The notes under the pieces: generated by a model
Databases searched by the model: none
What the model was told of the DNA's origin: nothing
Seen by the model: only the letters and a program-made list of their open reading frames with translations
Position numbers and translations under genes: made by a program
Part shown: positions 1-8,368 of the stretch, piece after piece
How positions within the stretch are numbered: the first letter of the stretch is position 1
Layout: every line of letters begins with the position of its first letter
Source: Symbiodinium natans
Lineage: Eukaryota; Sar; Dinophyceae; Suessiales; Symbiodiniaceae
NCBI GenBank assembly: GCA_905221605.1
Contig: CAJNDS010001243.1
Location: 1-26,825 of the forward strand
DNA length: 26,825 bases
Direction: 5' to 3'

Positions 1-2466
1 GGAAAACATCCTTTCAGAGCTGTTTTGGTTAGAGACACCGAAGGCTGGCAGCTCTTGCACTACAACGAAAGGTATGAAGAGCTAGAAGAACCTTTTGGCC
101 ACATCTATGATGAGAGCCAGAACTTTGAGGTATTGACCTTGATCTCGTCCAAGGCATTTCCTCCTTACCTCATAGGAACACCCAAGAAAGCGGAAGACAG
201 ACGTACATTTGAAGAGTACACTGATGATAAGTGGTCTCTTAGCAAGGATGGAACTGAACTGATCAGGTACCACCACACGCCCAGGAAGACACGTTTTCAT
301 CCGCTCGACTTGAAGGACATTCCCGTAGAGCGTGAGAACCTCCAGAACGAGAGATCCACCTACGGAGAGGACCCAGTGAACCATGAGTTCTTTGAGGACA
401 AGATGCCATGGGTTGCAGATGAGTATGACGAGTTCTCATCACCTTTCGGAGTGAGATCATGGACAGGACAGTCTAAGTTCAGGTTGGTCTACCCAGTAGA
501 TGGTTCAAAGGCCCAACAACAGGAACAAAGGCTCAAAACAGTCCCGGAGAATGAAAGCATGGAGATTGACGAACAGGAACCACAGGCCCCTGCACACAGG
601 TATGAACTTCATGGAGAACTTACGTTCATTTATGATGGACATGAGTACAACCAGCAGAACAGCCTGAAGATCCTCAAGGAATTGTGTACAGAACTTGGAG
701 TGTCTAAGAATGGCTCAAAACAGGACCTCCTTAGAAGGCTCAGTAGGAAGATCATGGAAGATGAGAGACGGTTAGGACTCAACACTGCTCAGAAGAAGTA
801 CCAGGAATCTGCCATTCCACAACCGCTCAAGGACCAAGTCATGCCCAAACCTGAAGAAGTTGAGGTACACAATTTGACACATTTACCGTATGCCACTTGG
901 TGTCCAGTATGCGTTGCGTGCAAAGGAAAAGAGTCGCCACATCCAACTCAAAGCCCTGAGAAGGAACGATCGTCTAGACCCACATTGTGTATGGATTTCT
1001 GTTTTACAGGAACAAGTCATGATGAAGCCCCGACGGCAGTCAGCTTGGTTTGCATTGACTCTTGGAGTAGGAGCATTGCTTGCATTCCAACTTCAACCAA
1101 AGGAAAAGGTTTGATCGAGCACATTGGCGAAGGCGTTACGTACATGAGCACTCAACTTCAGTACCAGACTATCAACTTGAAGGCAGACAATGAAGGAACC
1201 ATGAAGAAGCTCAAGCAGATCATCCTGAAACAAAGGTCAGCTCTAGGACTAGGAACAACCCTTCAAGATGCAGTTTCAGGCCAGAAGGAAACCAATGGCA
1301 TGGCAGAGCGTGCAATTCAAACTGTGCGTAGGCAAGCCCTCACGTTGATTCAAGGTTTGCAGGAACAGGCAAAGGTGTTGATAGCACATACTCACCCCTT
1401 GTTCAGTTGGGCATTCAGGCATGCAGCTTGGATTCTGAATAGGTACCACAGACACAGTGCTACTGGTATGACACCTTATGAGTTTGTTGCAGGAAGACCT
1501 TATGAAGGAACACTTTGCCAGTTTGGTGAGAGTTTGATGGTCTTGGCGAACAGGACTGGCGTCAATGTCAAGAAAGGTGACCCTCAATGGCTGAGAGGAG
1601 TTTTCTTAGGAAAGACTGACAACAACCTCTTCATTACGTGGCACATGGATGGCATCAAGACCAGTAGATCTGTGAAGAGATGCCCCCATCATTTTGACCT
1701 GGAAGCACGAACTAGTGTAGGAATCCACACTTGGGAAGTGAAGCACACAACGCTCACAACTCGCGTAGTTCCTAGGAAGAACCTACCAGGCCCCTCAGGA
1801 ACACCAGCGCCTGTGACAGTGGTGGAGCCTCTAGGAGATCAACATGGCATTGGAGCCATTACTCCTGGAATACAGACACCTGTCATCGCAGGCGGGGCGA
1901 GTACACCAAAACCGTTAGGAACAGTCACCCCAAGAAACACGAACCTTCATGCAATGGCAAAGAAGGCAAAGGAACAAGAACAACTGCAAGCAGAACCTGC
2001 AGCACCTGAGTGGATAGACCCAGGACCTGATGAGGCAGGCAGTGATGCAACGCCTACAAGTCAACTGAGTCATCTGCAAAACAGAGGACCAGGATCCGAT
2101 GAAGCAGGTAGTGATGTCACACCAACGTCGCAGATAAGCCGTGGTCGTGGTAGTGACAGCATGAGCACTGATCAAGAGGTCATGCAAGAGAGTCAAGGCA
2201 GTGAACTTTTGTTGCCTAGAGCACCGGCAGCAGTCAGAAAGCATGAGTATGAAGACGTAGGAACTTCGTCCAAAATCCCAAGGACCGACGAGTCGCCGAA
2301 GAGGAAATTTCCACCGTTTAACGCAGGACGCGTGTTTGAGCACAACGACGAACCTCTCCCTGAGCCAGGACTTGACGACATCTGTTGGGAGGACACATAC
2401 TCAGATATAGGAGATGAAGAAGAAGAAGACGAAGAGGAGAGAGAGAGAGAGAGTTTTCAACGATGA
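1..2466 (+). CDS. copia-type polyprotein, integrase half (5' partial, ends at frame break)
   Basis: Open from base 1 with no credible start, so it is truncated by the window edge. Order seen: an unassigned acidic N-terminal part; a SAP-like helix-turn-helix at about 661-765 (LKELCTELGVSKNGSKQDLL); an integrase zinc finger at about 868-930 (H-x3-H then CPVC); and the integrase core, with candidate catalytic Asp at 994 (TLCMDF), Asp at 1186 (KADNEG) and Glu at 1306 (NGMAER). The typical copia block YRHSATGMTPYEFVAGRPY follows. After about 1770 the protein becomes a Pro/Ser/Thr/acidic linker. A stop at 2464-2466 comes right after a GA dinucleotide run, and the reverse transcriptase continues in another frame. 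Integrase would insert the cDNA copy into host DNA. The identity is secure; whether the product is functional is doubtful. Confidence 0.85.
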   Translation, partial: GKHPFRAVLVRDTEGWQLLHYNERYEELEEPFGHIYDESQNFEVLTLISSKAFPPYLIGTPKKAEDRRTFEEYTDDKWSLSKDGTELIRYHHTPRKTRFHPLDLKDIPVERENLQNERSTYGEDPVNHEFFEDKMPWVADEYDEFSSPFGVRSWTGQSKFRLVYPVDGSKAQQQEQRLKTVPENESMEIDEQEPQAPAHRYELHGELTFIYDGHEYNQQNSLKILKELCTELGVSKNGSKQDLLRRLSRKIMEDERRLGLNTAQKKYQESAIPQPLKDQVMPKPEEVEVHNLTHLPYATWCPVCVACKGKESPHPTQSPEKERSSRPTLCMDFCFTGTSHDEAPTAVSLVCIDSWSRSIACIPTSTKGKGLIEHIGEGVTYMSTQLQYQTINLKADNEGTMKKLKQIILKQRSALGLGTTLQDAVSGQKETNGMAERAIQTVRRQALTLIQGLQEQAKVLIAHTHPLFSWAFRHAAWILNRYHRHSATGMTPYEFVAGRPYEGTLCQFGESLMVLANRTGVNVKKGDPQWLRGVFLGKTDNNLFITWHMDGIKTSRSVKRCPHHFDLEARTSVGIHTWEVKHTTLTTRVVPRKNLPGPSGTPAPVTVVEPLGDQHGIGAITPGIQTPVIAGGASTPKPLGTVTPRNTNLHAMAKKAKEQEQLQAEPAAPEWIDPGPDEAGSDATPTSQLSHLQNRGPGSDEAGSDVTPTSQISRGRGSDSMSTDQEVMQESQGSELLLPRAPAAVRKHEYEDVGTSSKIPRTDESPKRKFPPFNAGRVFEHNDEPLPEPGLDDICWEDTYSDIGDEEEEDEEERERESFQR

Positions 2467-5400
2467 GGACGCAGGACCACCAGAGCTTTCAGATGAAAAG
2501 CTCAAGACCAAGGACAGAGAGGCCATGATCACCGAGATGGAGAGACTTTCAGGAATGCAGGCACTGGCTAGGAAACCGCTGGAGGAACTTGGTTGGCACA
2601 AGAGAGACGATGGAGAGAATGAGAGAGAAGAGATCGAACAGGAACCCATAAAATGGCTCACAACCAAATTCGTGTTCGATTGGCGGTTCAGGTCAGGGTC
2701 TTGGAAAAGACGGGCTAGGCTAGTGGCTCGTGAATTTAAAGGAACTGAACACAGAAGCGATGTGTTCTCACCAGCCACGTCAGCAAGCCTCACAAGGTTA
2801 GTCCCCGTGATTGCTCTTCAGGAAGAGTTTTCAGTCTACAGCATTGACGTCAAAGATGCGTTTTTGCAAGTACCCCAAAGGACTAGAACGGCGTGTGAAT
2901 TCCCGAAGGAATATGTGGAGCTGTTTCAGGACACTGATCCCTCTTGTCTTCAGGAAGGACTACTCTTGCTCCGAGTGTTGCCAGGACAAAGAGACGCAGC
3001 TTTGCTTTGGTCGGATCATTTTAGTGATTCGCTTAAGGAACAAGACTTTGAGAGAAGTGTAGCTTGTCCAACTCTGTTTCGAGACTCAAGGAAAAGCATT
3101 CTTGTGGTTCATGTTGATGACATTCAAGCAGCAGGAAAGAGTCATCATGTCGACCCTGTACTAAAGAGTCTAGGACGAGTGTACGAGCTGAAGATTGAAG
3201 GACCGTTTCTTACCGCGCAGGAACTTGCTATTGGCGAGTCGCTTCAGACGGTGAGATTTCTCAAAAGGAAGTACTCGTATCACAATCATGAACTTCACAT
3301 TCACAGTGACCCAAAGTATCTTGGAAAACTTCGTGAAGAACTCAAGTTGACAGGAAAGGCATCAAAGCCGACGCCGTGCACACAGGAGAGCCAGGCAGTA
3401 GACAACACAAACCCTCTTGACCAGGAACAAGCAGCTTCGTTTAGGAAGTGTGTAGGAATCCTCCTATATGTTTGTCAGGACAGGCCGGATCTGCAGTTCG
3501 CAGTAAGAGGTTTAGCGTCCAAGATGTCATTGCCAACATTTGCAGCTAAGAAGCAGTTGATTCATGTTGTGCAGTACATGACAAAGACAGATGGTTACCA
3601 TTGCACGTATAGGAAAACACCTCGAGGAATGTCAAACCTCAACGAGAGCATTCGTAACGGAACCTATGACTTTTCCCAAGTCAAACCCAAGGAACATCAC
3701 TTGTTGGAGGTATACTCCGATTCAGATTGGGCAGGACAGAAAGACAGTCGTCGCAGCACAAGTTCAGGAACTGTGTTTCTGGATTCTCAACTGATCTATG
3801 CATTCTCTAGGACCCAAAGGAGTATTTCTCTGTCTTCTGGAGAGGCAGAATATTACGCTGCAGCTAGTTCAGCTAGTGACTCTTTGTTGCTCAAGGAAGC
3901 GATAGAATTCCTCACCTGTAGGAAGTGCGTAGTGCATTTGCATCTAGATTCTTCCGCTGCTCGTGGTATCATTACCAGGCAGGGAGTAGGAAGAGTGAAA
4001 CATTTGCAGATTAGGACCCTCTTTCTCCAGGACCTCCACAAACAAGGAATTCTTCGTGTCCACCCGGTAGGTACCAGGGATAACACTGCTGATATAGGAA
4101 CTAAGCCGCTTTCAGGAAAACGCATTAAGTTGTTGATGCATTGGCTAGGCTTCAAGGACGAACAAAACCAACCAGTAGGAATTGAAGAGCTTCAAGAACA
4201 TCGACAGCAGGAACAAGCTAAGGCCACAGTCAAGAGAATCAAGTCCAAAGGAAACTTCGCATTTGCAGCTTTGTTGTGCTCTTTGCTTTCAGGAAGTTTG
4301 GAAGGTTGCTCAAAGGTTGAAGTAGCTTCAGGAACATGTCTTTTGCAGTCGTGCAGTACATGTGTAGGAACTGTGCAGGAACATGTCGGCATGTGCAGTG
4401 ACACGAGTGCATGTGCATTAGGATTGCAGGAACAGCTTGAAGTAGGAAACATTTGCAGCTCGATGCCTCGAGTGAAGGACCTCTGTTTTAGGAACCCTGA
4501 AAAGGAAGAGACAGTAGCTGTAGAGAAGGAAGTAGCAGCTATGGAACCGAGTGCCTCCGAGAAGGAACGCTGGTTCAGAGAGCTCACCTCTCAGTTGAAC
4601 CAGTTGAAAGAAGCCCAAGGAACTACGAACGTGTTGCTCAGAGAACAGCGTCGCGAACAGGCAAGCCTCAAGGAACAGATTGAGGACCAACACCTGCGAG
4701 ATGTGGAGTTGCTCAGGCACTTGAAGGAAAGGATAGAAGCTTTGGAGACCAAGATCGCCGAGTACGATAAGGAAGAAGAAGAGATCAAAGGAATGATTTG
4801 GTGGAAGCTTCAAGAAGAAGAAAGAGGAGCAGAGATGGAAAGAGAGCTACGAAGAACAGGACATGGTCGAGGAGAAGAAGGAAGTAAAGAAGAAGAAGAA
4901 GGATCGATTTCTACCACACCAAGATCTTCGTCGGCGTCTACTACATCAACGCAGGAGGAAAAGAGGAAGGAAAAGGAGAGGAAAGAGAAGATCAGGAAAG
5001 TGAATGAGGAGCTGAGGAAAAGAGAAGAAGAGGAGAAGGAAAAGGAAAGAGGTTTTGCGTACCCCTACGACGACACCGAGTACAAGATCTACGTGGAGAA
5101 TGGCAAGGTGTACAAGCAGCACAGGATCACGGGCGAGAAGGTCGAAGTTGGCGTCGACTACGTCTACAAGTACCAGAAAGGAAAGGAAGGAAAAGGAAAA
5201 GGACCAGGAAAAGGAAGCACCAAGAACACAGCCACAGGAGCGAGCAGCAGCTCTGACAAGCAGGCAAGCGCAGCAGTCGCTGAAGCAGCAGGAGTTACAC
5301 CACAGGAAGAAGGAGCCACGCAGGAAGCAGAGAAGCAGGTAGAGAAGGATGAGAAGAAGTGGCAGAAGGAACGCGAAAGGCGAGAAAGAATCAGGAAGAG

Positions 5401-6067
5401 GAAAGCCGAGGAGAAAGCCAGGAAGGAGAAGGAAGAAGCAGAAGAGGAAAGGAAAAGACAGGAAGCCACAGCAGAAGAAGAAAGGAAGAAGCAGGAAGCC
5501 GCAGCAGAAGAGGAAAGGAAGAAAAGGCAGGCAGCAGCAGCAGCAGAGGAAAAGGACAGGAAGAGACGAGAGGCAGCAGCAGCGGCAGAAGCAGAAAGGA
5601 AGAGACGAGAGGCAGCAGCAGCAGAAGCAGAGAGGAAGAAGCAAGAGGCAGCAACAAGAGAAGGAAAAGAAGATGAAAATGAAAGTTTGAGGATTGAGAT
5701 GGCCCAGCTTCGTGAGTTGGTCAGAGGAATGAAGGAACAGCAAGCCTCAGACAAAAGGAAGATCATCTCGCTTCAGGAAGAGCTCAAGAAGGCCACAGAC
5801 AGTGAAGGAAGCACAGGAGAAGGAAAGAAGAAGGACAAGCCGATTGGCCCACAGGATCGAAGCCAATTCAGAGTTGGAGGAAGTGAAGGAGCTCAGGAAC
5901 TGTATGCGATCTTTCCTTACGAAGGATCAGATTTCCAGTGGAAATGGGTGCAGGCCACAAAGGCATGGCTCTACTACGACGTGAACCAGAACTTGTGGAT
6001 CAAGGACAGCGAAGATGAAGATGGAGGAAGGATCTGCAAGGACCAGGAGAAGCAAGTGAAAGGATGA
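2414..6067 (+). CDS. copia-type polyprotein, reverse transcriptase/RNase H half with long C-terminal extension
   Basis: The ATG at 2414 lies inside a GA/GAA-rich run and is probably not a real start; this is the continuation of the upstream frame. Residues are counted from that ATG. The copia RT palm is present: RARLVAREFKGTEH, then DVKDAFLQVP with Asp145, and the catalytic pair in VVHVDDIQ (Asp235, Asp236). RNase H follows: VYSDSDWAG (Asp436), SSGEAEYY, LHLDSSAARG and ADIGTKPL (Asp560). Copia polyproteins normally end near here. This one continues about 620 residues: a short hydrophobic stretch near 615-628 (FAFAALLCSLLSG), a Cys-containing part, a Lys/Glu/Arg coiled coil, a Tyr-rich segment near 881-925, Ala-Glu-Arg-Lys repeats near 990-1090, and an aromatic tail near 1160-1205 (WKWVQATKAWLYYDV). 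The role of the extension is unknown. Confidence 0.85.
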   Translation: MKKKKTKRRERERVFNDEDAGPPELSDEKLKTKDREAMITEMERLSGMQALARKPLEELGWHKRDDGENEREEIEQEPIKWLTTKFVFDWRFRSGSWKRRARLVAREFKGTEHRSDVFSPATSASLTRLVPVIALQEEFSVYSIDVKDAFLQVPQRTRTACEFPKEYVELFQDTDPSCLQEGLLLLRVLPGQRDAALLWSDHFSDSLKEQDFERSVACPTLFRDSRKSILVVHVDDIQAAGKSHHVDPVLKSLGRVYELKIEGPFLTAQELAIGESLQTVRFLKRKYSYHNHELHIHSDPKYLGKLREELKLTGKASKPTPCTQESQAVDNTNPLDQEQAASFRKCVGILLYVCQDRPDLQFAVRGLASKMSLPTFAAKKQLIHVVQYMTKTDGYHCTYRKTPRGMSNLNESIRNGTYDFSQVKPKEHHLLEVYSDSDWAGQKDSRRSTSSGTVFLDSQLIYAFSRTQRSISLSSGEAEYYAAASSASDSLLLKEAIEFLTCRKCVVHLHLDSSAARGIITRQGVGRVKHLQIRTLFLQDLHKQGILRVHPVGTRDNTADIGTKPLSGKRIKLLMHWLGFKDEQNQPVGIEELQEHRQQEQAKATVKRIKSKGNFAFAALLCSLLSGSLEGCSKVEVASGTCLLQSCSTCVGTVQEHVGMCSDTSACALGLQEQLEVGNICSSMPRVKDLCFRNPEKEETVAVEKEVAAMEPSASEKERWFRELTSQLNQLKEAQGTTNVLLREQRREQASLKEQIEDQHLRDVELLRHLKERIEALETKIAEYDKEEEEIKGMIWWKLQEEERGAEMERELRRTGHGRGEEGSKEEEEGSISTTPRSSSASTTSTQEEKRKEKERKEKIRKVNEELRKREEEEKEKERGFAYPYDDTEYKIYVENGKVYKQHRITGEKVEVGVDYVYKYQKGKEGKGKGPGKGSTKNTATGASSSSDKQASAAVAEAAGVTPQEEGATQEAEKQVEKDEKKWQKERERRERIRKRKAEEKARKEKEEAEEERKRQEATAEEERKKQEAAAEEERKKRQAAAAAEEKDRKRREAAAAAEAERKRREAAAAEAERKKQEAATREGKEDENESLRIEMAQLRELVRGMKEQQASDKRKIISLQEELKKATDSEGSTGEGKKKDKPIGPQDRSQFRVGGSEGAQELYAIFPYEGSDFQWKWVQATKAWLYYDVNQNLWIKDSEDEDGGRICKDQEKQVKG
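2432..2454 (+). repeat. GA microsatellite at the retroelement frame break
   Basis: A run of GA dinucleotides follows GAA triplets exactly where the integrase frame (frame 1) gives way to the RT frame (frame 2). A length change of one GA unit would account for the shift. Replication slippage, or an assembly error in the run, is therefore the simplest cause. Confidence 0.7.
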
Positions 6068-6320
6068 AGGAAGGAAAAGAAGCGAAGGAGAAGAGAAGCA
6101 AGGAAAAGCAGAGGAAGGATCAGCAGCGCTCAGTCGAGCAGTGAGGAGTGAGTTTCAAGATGAGAAGGAAGCCAGAACAAAGGATGGAGTATCCGTTCTA
6201 CTGGCAACTTTCAGGAACTTTGTTTTCGCTTTTGTTGACTAAAGGAAAATGATCCGAGTAATCAACTTAGCCCACGACAGTCGAAGCTAGCTTAGTCTAG
6301 GAACGACTTTCACCAGCTTC

Positions 6321-6330
6321 GAAGGCGGGG
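6321..6330 (+). other. candidate polypurine tract (plus-strand primer)
   Basis: GAAGGCGGGG sits immediately before TGTTAAACAT. A purine run followed by TG is the usual border between internal region and 3' LTR in copia elements. Single-copy evidence only. Confidence 0.5.
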
Positions 6331-6664
6331 TGTTAAACATCTACGCAGTACAGGAAGCTGTGCACCAGGTGCATGTGGAATGCACACCAGAGCCTCGGAA
6401 CGTCTTGTCGACGACAGGCTCGAACAAGGACACACACCGCAGCGAACCCAGGAAAAGTGCGGAGTGTCCCAGCTTTTCAGTTAGCTTTAGATTGACCCTA
6501 TCTTTGACAGATATATATATATATATATTAATCATTCTTCTGATATATATATATGTACATGCATATATATATATATATATATACTTCATGTATATTATGA
6601 CTGTTAGCGCCGTTATGGTTGTTACTATTCTTATTGCTGTTCGAATATCGCGTGCTCTTTTCAT
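6331..6664 (+). repeat. probable 3' LTR of the copia element
   Basis: It starts with TGTTAAACAT after a purine tract and contains AT-rich TATA runs at about 6510-6585. The 3' limit is set at a CA at 6663-6664, because a dispersed host repeat (copy at 11236) begins a few bases later. The 5' LTR is outside the window, so the length of about 334 bp cannot be verified by self-comparison. Confidence 0.45.
6510..6585. repeat. AT/TA microsatellites
   Basis: Two runs of alternating TA, one near 6512-6530 and one near 6565-6585, inside the putative LTR. Peptides read through them (Ile-Tyr repeats) are artefacts. Confidence 0.8.
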
Positions 6665-6667
6665 GCA

Positions 6668-6735
6668 CCCTGGCGTCTCGGGGCAGTGTCAGCAAGACGC
6701 GCGGCACCTCACCTTGGGCCTTTGGCCTTCCCGCG
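6668..6735 (+). repeat. dispersed repeat R1, copy 1
   Basis: It shares the near-identical core GCAGTGTCAGCAAGACGCGC and flanking TGGCGYCTCGGGG / CTTGGCCTTCC with 11236-11300. It begins a few bases after the putative LTR, which helps place the retroelement border. Confidence 0.7.
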
Positions 6736-7289
6736 AGAAAATCGGAAGACCTCGGAAGCTTTAAGCTGCAACCCTGAAGGGTTTATGGGGTTTATAGGGT
6801 TTTTACGGTTTTAGGGTTTTGGGTTTTTGTTTAGGGCTTTTGAGGGTTTTAGGGTTTAGCGGGTTTAGAGGGTTGATAGGGTTTATAGGTTATAGGGCCT
6901 TTTGGGCTTATAGGGTTTGTATAGGTGTATGGACCGTCTGAGGACTGCTGTTTGACCTGCGGGTGCCGTGCAAGTTTGCTTCAAAACACATCAGCAGTCC
7001 CTAGAACTTAAGTGTATTAAAGGTTTGCATTGTGTTTCTTTTCCCCAAATAGGGAGGGGTTTTACCCCAACACGTCCCCTCCTTAAAACATGCCCATATA
7101 TATATATTAGCACCAAAACCCCAAAAACCCTACAAGCCCCTTTTTTCTGCATACTTTGCATAGCAACTTTGAGGAACAAGGGCGTCATGCCTTCAGTTCC
7201 CAGGCTATTTGGAGGGTTCATAGTCTAGGGTATAGGGTTTAGGGTTTAGGGTTTAGGGTTTAGGGTCATAGGTTTGTTTAGGCTTCCCC

Positions 7290-7394
7290 TAAGGGTCCAT
7301 GGTACCTAAATGGGGGAATACTTGGGCCCCAAAGTCCCTGTATAGGAGGTACTCTAAGGCCCAAGTACTCCCTATATAGGTACATGGACCCTTA
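7290..7394. repeat. foldback with ~35-bp imperfect arms
   Basis: The left arm (TAAGGGTCCATGGTACCTA, continuing to ACTTGGGCC near 7328) pairs with a right arm at 7358-7394 (GGCCCAAGTACTCCC to ACATGGACCCTTA). The loop is about 29 nt. It resembles a small MITE-like or introner-like foldback; no coding potential. Confidence 0.7.
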
Positions 7395-7399
7395 GGCTT

Positions 7400-7530
7400 C
7401 TCTTCTGGAGGACTCTGCATTTTCCCCACGTCTCGCCTATGATCATGACATCTGCTAGATGCAGGGCGGAGCCTGGCAATCGGGAAGACTTCGCGCAGCT
7501 TTGCGGCTCACCACGACTCGGCATCCCTGT
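7400..7530. repeat. dispersed repeat R2, copy 1
   Basis: Diverged copy of 11655-11765. Shared pieces are GGAGGACTCTG/GGAGGACGGACTC, ACGTCTC, GGAGCC(C/T)GGC, GGGAAGACT and GCGCAGCTT(T/C)G(C/T)GGCTC. Confidence 0.55.
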
Positions 7531-8344
7531 CATCTGATAGAATACCGTGGGAACTATTTGGGTTGAAGTTGTCATGAAGTTGGTTTCCAGGCAACGCAGC
7601 ATTCCTGTGAGGGTGGAAGAGCTGATTTCGGCCGACTTGCTTCTTCCCAAGCTCACGAAGAACCCAACACCCTCTTCTTGTTCGGCCCCGTTAGGCTCCC
7701 TCGTGTTGGGGGTCGGTAGTGTATTTGAGTAGGGCCCTCCATGATGAGTCCCGCCGACCCCGGCCGCAGCATACTTCATCGCCGGAGCCCCAAGATTGCA
7801 ACAAGGGTTTTTGTTGGGTCGTGCGCGCGCGTGTGTGGAGCTTTATGCCCTATTCTCCGTAAACCCCAAACTCTAAACCCTAAACCCTAAGCTTAAACCG
7901 TCTTAACCGTCTTAACCCTAAACCCGATAGAAGCCCTAAAGACCCTGAATCCCATGCAAAACCTTCAATTGTGTGGGGTTGTGGGTGCTTGGCCTTGAAG
8001 GGGGGGACCTCTTTGCTCGGAAGCCATCATGTGCTCCGCAGGGCGTCCCAAAATCAACTAGCTCGATTTGGGACCCTTTTGGGTTTAGGGTTTAGGGTTT
8101 AGGGGGTCCACAGACAAGGACGACAGCTTGACCGAACTCTGAAGAGCTTCATTTACAGCGCGCGGCGCTTCAAGCACAAGCCAAAGTAACAGCAGATGCA
8201 GGATGCAGGCAGAAGGCAGCAGAAGATTTCGGTTCTGATTTCGCCGAGACCTGCATGCCGCGCTGAAAAGCCCACTTCTAGGCCCAAAAAGGAGGACGCA
8301 ACCCAAAGGTTTCACCAAAGGGGGCCTCGCCCAAAGGTGAGAGT

Positions 8345-8363
8345 TTTCCCCCCTTCCTTCTTT
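8345..8363 (+). promoter_or_regulatory. pyrimidine tract before the LRR gene
   Basis: A T/C run (TTTTCCCCCCTTCCTTCTTT) just upstream of the ATG. In dinoflagellates such tracts precede trans-splice acceptors. The next AG lies 3' of the annotated ATG (8374-8375), so the tract may decide between Met1 and Met17. Confidence 0.35.
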
Positions 8364-8368
8364 GCCGG

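Larger units (their letters stand above)
1..6664 (+). mobile_element. Ty1/copia-type LTR retrotransposon, 3' part (5' end outside window)
   Basis: Integrase, reverse transcriptase and RNase H occur in that order, which is the copia (Pseudoviridae-type) order. They lie in two overlapping frames at 1-2466 and 2414-6067. They are followed by a purine-rich tract and a probable 3' LTR beginning TGTTAAACAT at 6331. The open frame runs through base 1, so gag, protease and the 5' LTR lie upstream of the window. The frame break at about 2440 suggests a decayed copy, or one that needs frameshifting. The right limit is estimated: at about 6668 a sequence begins that recurs at 11236, so host DNA has resumed by then. 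It is an algal genomic element, not a known pathogen. Confidence 0.85.
6665..8368. other. repeat-rich intergenic DNA, no convincing gene
   Basis: Contents: a dispersed repeat at 6668-6735; degenerate GGGTTTATA/GGGTTTAG patches at 6775-6925; a short TTTAGGG array at 7228-7266; a foldback at 7290-7394; a second dispersed repeat at about 7400-7530; CCCTAAA at 7868-7890; and TTTAGGG at 8081-8105. Short open frames on either strand follow the repeats and show no recognisable protein. Confidence 0.6.

Noticed and set aside
4946-5766. Minus-strand Leu/Ser/Cys-rich ORFs
   Set aside because: Antisense of the Lys/Glu/Ala repeats of the retroelement extension.
6331-6664. Firm LTR borders
   Set aside because: Without the 5' LTR or a target duplication in the window, the 3' limit remains a guess; kept only as a low-confidence feature.
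7372-7779. Minus-strand 135-codon ORF
   Set aside because: It runs through dispersed repeat R2 and the foldback; similarity to another frame at 11419-11790 reflects the shared repeat, with no recognisable domain.
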